From positions 1-64,000 of the forward strand of contig JALONH010000015.1 of the NCBI GenBank assembly GCA_025455005.1: a stretch of 64,000 nucleotides of DNA. The letters are read 5' to 3'. A program made the position numbers and the translations under genes. Shown piece after piece: positions 7,619-16,500 of the stretch. Source of the DNA: Cytophagaceae bacterium (GTDB taxonomy: Bacteria > Bacteroidota > Bacteroidia > Cytophagales > Cytophagaceae). How positions within the stretch are numbered: the first letter of the stretch is position 1; every line of letters starts with the position of its first letter. Below the pieces are notes generated by a model, which saw nothing but the letters and a program-made list of their open reading frames with translations, was not told the DNA's origin and ran no database searches.

Positions 7619-8458
7619 ATGAACACCTATTTCGAACAAATCGAGGACTACCTGAGAAAAGATTTAACGGATGCAGAAATGCAATCCTTCGAATCCGCTC
7701 TATCGCAAGACCCTCTACTCCAACAAGAACTTCGTTTTCAGCAATCCATTATCAACGGCGTACGAGCTGCTCGACATTCGGAATTAAAAGCGTTACTTCA
7801 ACAAACACCCATTTCTGCACCTCCCCTATGGCAAAATATTTATGTTCGCTTAGGAGCATCTGCAATGGCTGTTGCTGCCGGTATTGGAGCTTTAACGTTT
7901 GTATTACCTGAATCTTCTACAGCCCCAAATACGGCTTCGCCTTCTACGAACTTAGTGGCTACCCAAGCGACTCCAAAAAATCAGTCGACTCTGACACCGA
8001 TAACAACATCCAAAACGACTACTCCTAAGGCTGTTGCTTCCAATAATCAAAAAACCAAAGCGGTAACCAATAAATCAGTAAAATCAACTGCCTCTCCTAC
8101 CTCTTTTGACCCAAATGATCTGGATGCCGTATCAGACATCGAAATGATGGAAAAAGAGAATACGCCATTAAGTTCCGGTACAACTACTTCTAGAACCTCT
8201 ACCAAACAACCTGTTTCTGTAAAAACTATAGAAGATAAGACATTAGGATATCGTTATTTTAATAATGAATTGTATTTGCACGGAAATTTCTCCAAAGATA
8301 AATACAAACTCATTCATGCTGCCTCTCAAAATGAAATGTACTTGTATTTTGATAATCAGTATTACCTATTAAAACCCGGAACTACTAAAATCACTTCCCT
8401 TAGTGCCATAACTAACCTTAAGCAAATTCAACGCTTAGATATTTTAAGGCAAGAGTAA
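7619..8458 (+). CDS. Probable membrane-anchored anti-sigma factor
   Basis: A 279-residue protein. The N-terminal 45 residues resemble Bacteroidota anti-sigma cytoplasmic domains (YLRKDLTDAEMQSFESAL, then DPLLQQEL), with no zinc HxxxCxxC motif. One membrane helix is seen at about residues 77-96, then a long Ser/Thr/Pro/Lys-rich linker (about 97-195), then a small C-terminal domain of about 75 residues rich in Tyr and Lys. The position 1 bp behind an ECF sigma gene supports an anti-sigma role: the N-terminus would hold the sigma factor until a periplasmic signal releases it. The C-terminal domain matches nothing I recognise. A terminator follows. Confidence 0.7.
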   Translation: MNTYFEQIEDYLRKDLTDAEMQSFESALSQDPLLQQELRFQQSIINGVRAARHSELKALLQQTPISAPPLWQNIYVRLGASAMAVAAGIGALTFVLPESSTAPNTASPSTNLVATQATPKNQSTLTPITTSKTTTPKAVASNNQKTKAVTNKSVKSTASPTSFDPNDLDAVSDIEMMEKENTPLSSGTTTSRTSTKQPVSVKTIEDKTLGYRYFNNELYLHGNFSKDKYKLIHAASQNEMYLYFDNQYYLLKPGTTKITSLSAITNLKQIQRLDILRQE

Positions 8459-8470
8459 ATAAGGCTTACA

Positions 8471-8502
8471 TTAGCATAGAATGGTCAAATTTAGTACATT
8501 TG
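8471..8502 (+). promoter_or_regulatory. Putative ftsX promoter embedded in the preceding terminator
   Basis: TTAG (8471-8474), a 20-nt spacer, then TACATTTG (8495-8502), matching the Bacteroidota -7 element. The -7 box falls in the loop and 3' arm of the terminator hairpin, and the expected start site leaves a leader of only a few nucleotides before the ATG at 8517. Confidence 0.5.
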
Positions 8503-8516
8503 ACCATTCTTTTTTT
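8478..8516 (+). terminator. Intrinsic terminator abutting the ftsX start
   Basis: A 13-bp perfect stem AGAATGGTCAAAT / ATTTGACCATTCT with a 7-nt loop, followed by a T tract that runs directly into the ATG at 8517. It ends the sigma/anti-sigma unit while leaving no spacer before ftsX. Confidence 0.88.
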
Positions 8517-9419
8517 ATGTCTAATACGACCACATATCGACGAAAAAAAATTCTTGGTTCCTATCCGGTACTAACAGTATTTATTAGTATTACTCTATCC
8601 CTTATTGTAATGGGATTGTTTGGCCAAATCCTTCTGAATGCACATACGATCAAAGGGTTGATGGAACAAAAAGCGGGTGAAGTTCAAATATATTTGTATA
8701 CCCAAGTCAGCGATTCTCTTCAAAAAGACTTTTATCAGCAATTAAGTAAAAGCCCCTATATTGATAAACAAAACGACACCCTTTTTATTACCTACACTTC
8801 GCCGGAACAAGCTAAAAAAGAATATATAGCGATGATGGGAGTTGATTTTACAAAAGTAATTTCAGAAAATCCACTACCTGCCAGTTATACTCTCCAATTA
8901 AAACCTCAATATATTCAAGACACCGCAAACATTCAATTCATTGCTCAAGATTTCAAACAGCATCCAGCCGTTCGAGAGGTCAGCTATGAAAAGGATTTAG
9001 TGCAAAAAATACAATATAACATTCGACTTATCAGTTGGATAGTTGCCGGTTTTGCACTGGTATTAATATTAGTTACAGTATTGCTAATCAATAACACCAT
9101 ACGCTTGGCACTATACAGCCAACGGTTTTTAATTCGAAGCATGCAATTAGTAGGTGCTCGTCCTTATTTTATTCGAAAACCCTTTATCGTCCGAGCTGCT
9201 TGGCAAGGGGGATTAAGCGGAATATTTGCCGCCTTATTTTTATTCGGGTGTCTTCAATATCTCTTCCTGGAAATCCCGGAACTACAGTTATTATTTCAAT
9301 TAGAACCTACCTTATACCTCTATGGAGGATTAATCCTAACCGGTGTAATGATTGGTTTTTTTAGTAGCTTTGTTGCAGTGAGTAAATATTTAAATGTTCG
9401 ATTAGACGACTTATATTAA
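8517..9419 (+). CDS. ftsX: FtsX-family cell-division ABC permease
   Basis: A 300-residue permease-like protein. It has a first membrane helix (about residues 20-43), a periplasmic domain of about 130 residues, and three C-terminal helices, the FtsX topology. With FtsE it controls peptidoglycan hydrolases at the division site; ftsE is not in this window. An in-frame ATG at 8481 would place the start inside a terminator stem, so the ATG at 8517 is chosen. It heads a compact operon with DUF3098, uppP, truB and ribF, an order seen repeatedly in Bacteroidota. Confidence 0.88.
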   Translation: MSNTTTYRRKKILGSYPVLTVFISITLSLIVMGLFGQILLNAHTIKGLMEQKAGEVQIYLYTQVSDSLQKDFYQQLSKSPYIDKQNDTLFITYTSPEQAKKEYIAMMGVDFTKVISENPLPASYTLQLKPQYIQDTANIQFIAQDFKQHPAVREVSYEKDLVQKIQYNIRLISWIVAGFALVLILVTVLLINNTIRLALYSQRFLIRSMQLVGARPYFIRKPFIVRAAWQGGLSGIFAALFLFGCLQYLFLEIPELQLLFQLEPTLYLYGGLILTGVMIGFFSSFVAVSKYLNVRLDDLY

Positions 9420-9423
9420 TATC

Positions 9424-9618
9424 ATGGTATTTTCAAAAATAAACTACATCATTCTTATCGCAGCCATTGCGGTTATGATTTTAGGATACATCATAATGGG
9501 CATGGACAAAGAAGATTATGGGTTTGGAACCTTAGGTTTAACCATTGGCCCTATGACAGTGTTAGCCGGATTAGGCATAGCATTAGTAGCCATATTATAT
9601 AAACCGAAACAATCGTAA
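9424..9618 (+). CDS. DUF3098 small membrane protein
   Basis: A 64-residue protein with two hydrophobic helices (about residues 7-26 and 40-58) separated by a short charged loop, ending in a Lys-rich tail. Length, two-helix layout and position between ftsX and uppP match the Bacteroidota-specific DUF3098 family. Its function is unknown; the conserved neighbours suggest the cell envelope or division. It is 4 bp from both flanking genes, so it is clearly within the operon. Confidence 0.8.
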   Translation: MVFSKINYIILIAAIAVMILGYIIMGMDKEDYGFGTLGLTIGPMTVLAGLGIALVAILYKPKQS

Positions 9619-9622
9619 TTGT

Positions 9623-10417
9623 ATGGAATGGTGGGAAGCCGTTTGGTTAGCCATAGTAGAGGGCATTACTGAATTCTTACCGGTTTCCAGTACCGGACAT
9701 ATGATCATCACAACTGCTCTCCTACACCTTACCTCTACTGATTTTATTAAGGTATTTACTGTTAACATTCAATTTGGAGCTATCTTATCAGTAATCGTTC
9801 TATATTGGAAACGATTTATTACAGATTGGTCCATGTACCCCAAATTATTGGTAGCCTTCCTTCCGGCAGCCGTTATCGGATTTTTATTGGGAGATATTAT
9901 TGATTCTTTTTTAGAAAACATCACAATAGTAGCCTTAGCTTTATTATTTGGTGGAATTATATTGATAGTTGTCGATCGACTATTTCCGGAAGATAAGGCT
10001 ACTCTTCAAGACAGCTCAAACATAACTTACTTACAAGCCTTTTGGATAGGATGCTTTCAGTGTATCGCATTGATTCCGGGTGTATCCCGTTCAGCAGCTA
10101 CCATTATTGGAGGACTACAGCAGACCCTGTCCAGAAAAGCTGCAGCAGATTTCTCCTTTTTACTCGCCGTCCCTACTATGTTTGCTGCGTCTGCTTACAA
10201 ACTATTAAAGCACCACGAATCCATTACGGCAGATACTGTTCCACTCTTACTATTAGGGAATGTCGTTGCGTTTGTTGTCGCACTTATGGCTATTAAATTT
10301 TTTATTCAATTTGTTTCCCAATATGGGTTCAAACATTTTGGTTACTATAGAATAATGGTAGGTATAGTACTTTTAACCTTACTGTATGTCTTCCAAGTCG
10401 ATCTATCGATAGTATAA
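9623..10417 (+). CDS. uppP: Undecaprenyl-diphosphatase (BacA type)
   Basis: A 264-residue polytopic membrane enzyme that dephosphorylates undecaprenyl pyrophosphate, recycling the lipid carrier for peptidoglycan and polysaccharide synthesis. The two catalytic signatures are present: [14 protein letters not shown] near the N-terminus and [12 protein letters not shown] near residue 150. Length is normal. Its stop codon overlaps the start of truB (TAATG). Its product supports both wall synthesis and the WcaJ-initiated polysaccharide pathway encoded further right. Confidence 0.95.
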   Translation: MEWWEAVWLAIVEGITEFLPVSSTGHMIITTALLHLTSTDFIKVFTVNIQFGAILSVIVLYWKRFITDWSMYPKLLVAFLPAAVIGFLLGDIIDSFLENITIVALALLFGGIILIVVDRLFPEDKATLQDSSNITYLQAFWIGCFQCIALIPGVSRSAATIIGGLQQTLSRKAAADFSFLLAVPTMFAASAYKLLKHHESITADTVPLLLLGNVVAFVVALMAIKFFIQFVSQYGFKHFGYYRIMVGIVLLTLLYVFQVDLSIV

Positions 10418-11109
10418 TGATGGTACTTCCGGACAAAACCCTTACAGACCATATTTTATTAGTCGACAAACCCCTTACGTGGACATCGTTTGATGTAGTA
10501 AAAAAACTAAGAGGGCTTACCAAAATAAAAAAAATTGGACATGCCGGTACATTAGATCCTTTAGCAACAGGATTACTGGTTGTTTGCACCGGTAAAAACA
10601 CGAAAACAATCGATAGCATACAAGCTGCTGAAAAAGAATATACAGGAACCATTACCTTAGGTGCTACTACTCTTTCTTATGATTTAGAAACAGAGCCAAC
10701 TTATTTCGGTCCTTATGATCACATTGATACTCATCAGTTATTTAAAATAGTTACTACATTTTTAGGCACGCACAACCAAGTACCACCGGCACACTCTGCA
10801 ATCTGGGTAAACGGCAAAAGAGCCTATGAAGAAGCTCGATTAGGCAATGAAGTTCACTTGCCAACCCGAACGGTATTTATCCGTTCCTTTGAACTAACGC
10901 GCATCGCCTTACCGGAGATTGACTTTAAAATTCGCTGCAGCAAGGGCACCTATATTCGATCGATTGCAAACGATTTCGGAAAAGCCTTAGGTACCGGCGC
11001 TTATTTAAGTGCCCTACGTAGGACGGCAATAGGTCATTGGAGAATAGAAGATGCCCTTAGCCTGGAAATGTTAACTCAACACTACAAAGGAGATGCAAAT
11101 ACACTATAA
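10417..11109 (+). CDS. truB: tRNA pseudouridine(55) synthase
   Basis: A 230-residue enzyme that forms pseudouridine 55 in the T-loop of tRNAs. The catalytic Asp47 sits in [11 protein letters not shown], and the LVDKP and [12 protein letters not shown] motifs are present. The protein is on the short side, lacking the C-terminal PUA-like domain of E. coli TruB, as is common in this phylum. Its start overlaps the uppP stop, and ribF begins 17 bp before its end, so translation is probably coupled along the operon. Confidence 0.94.
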   Translation: MMVLPDKTLTDHILLVDKPLTWTSFDVVKKLRGLTKIKKIGHAGTLDPLATGLLVVCTGKNTKTIDSIQAAEKEYTGTITLGATTLSYDLETEPTYFGPYDHIDTHQLFKIVTTFLGTHNQVPPAHSAIWVNGKRAYEEARLGNEVHLPTRTVFIRSFELTRIALPEIDFKIRCSKGTYIRSIANDFGKALGTGAYLSALRRTAIGHWRIEDALSLEMLTQHYKGDANTL

Positions 11110-12022
11110 TTTAGACTCCTTCCCCATAGGTACTGCCAGCGTTGTCACCATTGGCGCATTTGATGGAGTGCACAAGGGACATAAAATAATTTTATCGAGA
11201 TTAATCGAACTATCTCAACTCATGAAGGTACAAAGTGTGCTGGTCACTTTTTGGCCTCATCCTAAAACAGTACTACAATCAACAACCCCTATCCAACTAT
11301 TAAACAGTTTAGATGAAAAAATTCTTTTACTCAAACAATTTTCCATCGATCATTTAGTTGTATTAAATTTCAATCAAACACTGGCGCAGTTAAGTGCACA
11401 AGAGTTTACTCAATCCATCCTAAAAGATATTTTTCATACTCGACATATGATACTGGGTTATGATCATCGATTTGGGAATAATAGAGAAGGTAGTATCGAG
11501 TATCTAAAAAATAATTTTAAACAATTTGAAATCGAACCGATAGAAATACCGAAACAAGAAGTAGATTCTGTTACTATTTCTTCTACTCAAATTCGAAAAG
11601 CATTACTCGAAGGAGACATTCAATTGGCCTCTGAAATATTAGGTTACCCCTATCGTTTATCCGGAAAAGTCATACGAGGAAAAGCATTGGGTAAAACAAT
11701 AGGATACCCAACTGCCAATATAAAATTAGATGAACCCTCGAAACTACTTCCCAAACAGGGAGTATATGCTGTCTATGTATATGTGAAACAAAGACGACTA
11801 AAGGGGATGATGAACATAGGACTACAACCAACTGTTGAAGGCAAAGTGGTTCGTATAGAAGTTCACATCTTTGACTTCTCAGACCATCTATACGATGAAG
11901 AAATACAAGTAGAATGTGTTCAATACCTGAGAGAAGAAATAAAATTCCCGAATATTGCTGCACTTATTCATCAAATACAACACGATGAACAAATCATTCG
12001 GTCGTATTTTTTAGAGCATTAA
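11093..12022 (+). CDS. ribF: Bifunctional riboflavin kinase/FAD synthetase
   Basis: A 309-residue enzyme making FMN and then FAD from riboflavin. The N-terminal nucleotidyltransferase domain shows GAFDGVHKGH and the SSTQIRKAL segment. The C-terminal flavokinase domain shows GKTIGYPTANI and the GVYAVYV strand. It is the last gene of the ftsX operon and overlaps truB by 17 bp. A leftward gene converges 16 bp away with no clear hairpin in between. Confidence 0.94.
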   Translation: MQIHYNLDSFPIGTASVVTIGAFDGVHKGHKIILSRLIELSQLMKVQSVLVTFWPHPKTVLQSTTPIQLLNSLDEKILLLKQFSIDHLVVLNFNQTLAQLSAQEFTQSILKDIFHTRHMILGYDHRFGNNREGSIEYLKNNFKQFEIEPIEIPKQEVDSVTISSTQIRKALLEGDIQLASEILGYPYRLSGKVIRGKALGKTIGYPTANIKLDEPSKLLPKQGVYAVYVYVKQRRLKGMMNIGLQPTVEGKVVRIEVHIFDFSDHLYDEEIQVECVQYLREEIKFPNIAALIHQIQHDEQIIRSYFLEH

Positions 12023-12037
12023 TACAATCGATTTTAC

Positions 12038-13066
12038 TTATTTTTTTGATTTGGAAAATTCTACCCAAACAGGAAAATGATCACTATATCCTCCAAAATA
12101 TTTTCTACCTACAAACGTACGAAACGGGCCGGATTTTCTGTTCTCTTTATAGTATAACCAATCCGGATTAAAAATTTCAGCCTGTTTAAACGTCCATTTT
12201 TTACCACCTAACGTATTGGAAGAAAATAATATTTGATCAAATAAATACCATTGTCCATCGTGCCGACAAGTCCCTTTGCCCTCTTTCTTTAATTGGATAA
12301 AGGGATTGAGCAACGCTTGACTACTTAACATAGTTTGTACACTTTCATCCGACGGCTCATCGTTTAAATCACCCATGAGTACAATATGGGCTTTGGGATC
12401 TTGTGTTAAAATGGAATCTACAATTTCTTGCGTCAACATAGCAGCCGCAATTCTCTTTTCTTGCGTTTTTTCTTTGCCGTCTCGTCTGGATGGCCAATGC
12501 ACAACTAAAACATGAAGTGTATCTTTATAGGTAACACCTTTTACATAAAGAACTTCCCTCATAAAATAATCTACTTGTTCCTCCTGAGCAAAACGTAACA
12601 TAGTAGAGGAGGTGGGTTGAAAATAATCCGGATTATAGAGTAAACACTGATCAATACCTCTAGGGTCACTTGTAGGACCATGAATCGATTTCCAATTCCC
12701 TTTCAACCGGGGAATCAAGGCTTGTACTACCGATTCGTTCTCCACTTCACTAAGACCAAATAATAACATATTACCGGAAGTATTCATAGAATCCACAACT
12801 TGAGCGATATTTTTCATTTTTAAATTATAGCGCTCTGAATCCCATTCCATGTCTCCATCGGGTAAAAAATCTGCATCGTTTACACTTGGGTCGTCAAGCG
12901 TATCATATAAATTTTCAGTGTTATAAAAGCCAATTCGAAAGGATTGAAAAGGAATCATCTTTGTAGGTTTAGGTTGGTAAATAGTCGTTTCTGTGGAAGA
13001 AGAGGACTGACAAGCCCATAAAAGACTTAAAACCAATAGAATGCTTACTTTATTAAAGAGTGCCAT
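12038..13066 (-). CDS. Endonuclease/exonuclease/phosphatase-fold lipoprotein
   Basis: A 342-residue protein of the EEP superfamily with the ordered metal and active-site motifs FYNTENLYD, SEVENE, VVHWPSRRDG, GDLNDEPSDE and YSDHFPVWV. The N-terminus is a lipoprotein signal (hydrophobic VSILLVLSLLWAC), so it is predicted to be lipid-anchored in the envelope. Members hydrolyse phosphodiester or phosphate bonds in nucleic acids, phospholipids or inositol phosphates; the substrate here is unknown. A GTG lies six codons upstream, but the ATG at 13066 gives a standard signal peptide. It is a monocistronic gene, divergent from gldC. Confidence 0.83.
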   Translation of the reverse strand: MALFNKVSILLVLSLLWACQSSSSTETTIYQPKPTKMIPFQSFRIGFYNTENLYDTLDDPSVNDADFLPDGDMEWDSERYNLKMKNIAQVVDSMNTSGNMLLFGLSEVENESVVQALIPRLKGNWKSIHGPTSDPRGIDQCLLYNPDYFQPTSSTMLRFAQEEQVDYFMREVLYVKGVTYKDTLHVLVVHWPSRRDGKEKTQEKRIAAAMLTQEIVDSILTQDPKAHIVLMGDLNDEPSDESVQTMLSSQALLNPFIQLKKEGKGTCRHDGQWYLFDQILFSSNTLGGKKWTFKQAEIFNPDWLYYKENRKSGPFRTFVGRKYFGGYSDHFPVWVEFSKSKK

Positions 13067-13153
13067 AGGTAGGACAAGAGTCACACAATTTACACAAGTG
13101 AATTTGGTTTAGTAAATTTTTAAAGAGAAATTTGAGAATAAATAGTATTGATA

Positions 13154-13486
13154 ATGAAACAATCCGAAATAAAATTTCACATCACCTTAGACGATAATAA
13201 TATACCGGAGAAAATTGAGTGGGTAGCGACTGATGGACCATCACCCAAACTACAACCAACAGATGCTATAGCATTATCCTTGTGGGATCATACACAAATG
13301 AGTACGATGCAAATTCAATTATGGACGAAGGAACTCCCAGTTGTAGAAATGAAACGATTTTCAATTGAAGCAATGGGAGGTTTAGCAGATACTATTCAAA
13401 ATGCTACAGGAGATGAGGTTATGGCAGAAGCGATACGTAAGTTATGTAGAGATTTAGTCGTACATGTTAAAGAGACCCATAAATAA
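13154..13486 (+). CDS. gldC: Gliding motility protein GldC
   Basis: A 110-residue soluble protein with the GldC opening (KQSEIKFHITLDDNNIPEKI) and the body WVATDGPSPKLQPTDA. GldC is a conserved Bacteroidota accessory gliding protein whose exact role is unclear. It is found in gliding and many non-gliding species, so it does not prove motility. A TTG lies two codons upstream; the ATG at 13154 matches the usual start. The gene is alone, divergent from the EEP lipoprotein, and followed by a bidirectional terminator. Confidence 0.88.
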   Translation: MKQSEIKFHITLDDNNIPEKIEWVATDGPSPKLQPTDAIALSLWDHTQMSTMQIQLWTKELPVVEMKRFSIEAMGGLADTIQNATGDEVMAEAIRKLCRDLVVHVKETHK

Positions 13487-13525
13487 AAGCTAATCTCCAT
13501 TACAATAACACCAAATTTACTTTAT

Positions 13526-13561
13526 ATCAAAAAAGGCTTCGTAAACGAAGCCTTTTTTGAT
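13526..13561. terminator. Bidirectional intrinsic terminator
   Basis: A hairpin with arms CAAAAAAGGCTTCGT / ACGAAGCCTTTTTTG, with A6 and T6 tracts on the two sides, lies between gldC and the convergent giant gene. Confidence 0.92.
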
Positions 13562-13564
13562 GGA

Positions 13565-16500
13565 TTATTCTTTAACTATTTTCTTATACACAACTCCTTC
13601 CGGTGTATCAATTCGTAAAAGATAAACGCCCGAAGCATATGGGAAGACTAAAGTAAATGGAATAGTTGTATCAGACCATACAAACGTATCGATAGATTCT
13701 CCAGTAGAGGTAAATACTTGAAGATTCGCTGAACTTGCCCATTGTAATTCTATGGTCAATTGAGATACAACAGGAATAGGATATACACTTACACGGTTAG
13801 CTAATTGACTTAATTGTATAGAGGTAGCAATACCAATAGGTAAATTCAACACGTTGGTTTGACCGGCTGGATTAGTTTCTATAACCGATACGGTTCCACC
13901 GGTAGAACCAAAATCTATGGTCACACTCGATGTACCTTGACCAGAAATAATAGTAGCACCCGGAGGTACAGTCCATTGATAGGTCATACCCGTTTGATTG
14001 GGCACATTAAATGTTACGTTTTGTTGATTTGCTGTCACAGAACCTGGACCGCTTATAGAAGAACTAAAACTAGGATTTGCTTGAATACTCATTGTTACAC
14101 TGGTGCTTGCCGGAGAGCCTGTAGCACACGATAAGCTGGATGTCATGGTAACTTGTATCACATCTCCATTTATCAAAGAATTTGTAGAGTACAAAGAGGA
14201 TGTAGCAGAAGGAATAATTGTACTATTTTTTCTCCATACATATGTAGGTGTTGAACCACCACTACTTGGTATAGCCGTAAATACAACATTTTGTCCCAAA
14301 TAGGCCGTAGTTCCCGGTTGGACATCTAACGCAACAGATGCAACAGTAGAGGAAGTGGTTGTAATCGTTATACTGTTAGATTGGTCTGTGGCCGTCGTCT
14401 TACAAGTAGCGGAGGATGTTAACTCTACTTTAAAGGCATCATTCGATACAATAGAAAATGCTTCATATGAATCTGACGTTGCACCCGGAATACTTACATT
14501 ATTTTTAAACCATTGATAAGTTGGAGCTGACCCTCCACCGGTAGTGGAAGAAGAAAATTGAACAGAACCTCCGGAACAAACAGACGTTTGATTAGCTGTT
14601 ATCGTTACCTCAGGAGTATCAATCGATAGTACTACCATAGGTAATTGATTGGATACATCCGTTGTTGCCGTTACACAAGTCAACGAAGTGGTCATAACAA
14701 CAGACACTACATCCCCATCCGCTAACGTAGTGGTAGAATAGGTAGAAGCTGTAGATGCTGACCCAACATTTGATCCGTTTATCCTCCATTGATATTGAGG
14801 TATTCCTCCATTAATAGGAGTAGCAGTAAAGACAACCGTTGCTCCTGCACAATTGGTTAATGCCGGAACACTTATCGTTACACTAGGTGTTTGGGCTGTC
14901 GTAACCGTAATAGTACTCACAGCTGAAGTAGCACTAGAAGAAGTAGTACAAGACGCATTGGATTGCATCACTACGCTAAACTGATCGTTTGTCGCAACAG
15001 AGGATTCCGAGTAAGTGGATAAAGTAGCTCCGGAAATATCGATTCCATTTTTCTTCCATTGATAGGAAGGTGCTGTTCCGGGATGCGTAGGAGTAGCTGT
15101 AAAATTCAACGTCTGATTACTACAAATGGTAGATGATCCGGGCGAAATGACAACAGAAGGTGTAACAAGAGGATTAACGGTTATCGATACACCAGAGGAT
15201 ATAGCGGTTCCCGGTGCTTGAACACAAGGAGCATTCGATGTTAACACTACGGAAAAGACATCCGATGTAACGATCGAGTTGGACGTATAGGAACTGTTGG
15301 TGGCTCCGGCTATAGGATTGCCATTCAACCTCCATTGATATTGTGGTGTAGGACCTCCATTTACCGGTGTGGCCGTAAAAGTAACCGATGTACCTTGGCA
15401 AATGGAACTAGTGGATGGAGTAATGGAAATGGAAGGAACTACTACAGAGGTTACGGTAATAGTCAAAGCTGAAGAAGTAACTGTAGCCGTTGTAGCGCAG
15501 TTTGCGTTCGATGTTAAGCGAACGGAAAAGTTATCGCCCGTTGTATAAGATGCTGTAGAGTACGAAGCATTTGTAGCTCCTGATATAGGATTGTTATTCT
15601 GCAACCATTGATAAGCAGGTGTTGTTCCACCATTAGTAATAGAAGCATTAAACGTGATAGATGTTGCTGAGCACACTGTTGTCTGGGTAGCCGTAGCCGA
15701 TATAGTTGGTGTTACACTGGGAGTAACGGTTATGATCACTGTATTCGATACTTGATTTAAACAAGCACCGGAAGATACCGAACGACGATAATGAGTAGTA
15801 GAGGATAACAAAGCAGGAGCATAGGTAGCAGCAGTCGCTCCACTGATAGTAGACCATACTGTTCCATTTGAAGACGTTTCCCATTGATAAGAGAAAATAG
15901 AATTGCCACCGGTTGGCGCTGTTACACTCGTTAATGGATCCGGTAATTCAGAAGAGCAAATTGATTGATTAACCCCTATTACCCCCGGATCTAAAGTCGG
16001 AGTGACGGTTTTAATCACCACGTTAGAAGCAATATTCGTACAATATTGCGATGAAGTTAGTCGACGGTAATGTGTTGTTACAGTTAGAACACCCGGGGCA
16101 TAGGTAGTAGAAGTTGCACCACTGATAGCACTCCAAGACGATCCATTAAGCGATGATTGCCACTGATAGGCAAAACTACCATTTCCTCCGGATGCTGTTA
16201 CAGTCGATGCGATAGAAGCAGCAGTAGCACCGGCACAAATCGACTCATCCCCACTGATGGTTCCGGCTAAAGTAGTAGGAGTAACATTTATAGTAACAGC
16301 CGCCGATGTGGCCGTACAAGATGCGGATGAAACGACACGACGATACAATACCGATGCTCCGGCGGTACCGGGTGAATACGAGGATTGAGTGGCACCTGAA
16401 ATTACGGCATACGACACACCGGCATTAAAGGATTGTTCCCAAGAATAGGAGAAAGAACCTGAACCGCCACTTGGTGCTATACTTTCTGTAAGGGTTGGGA

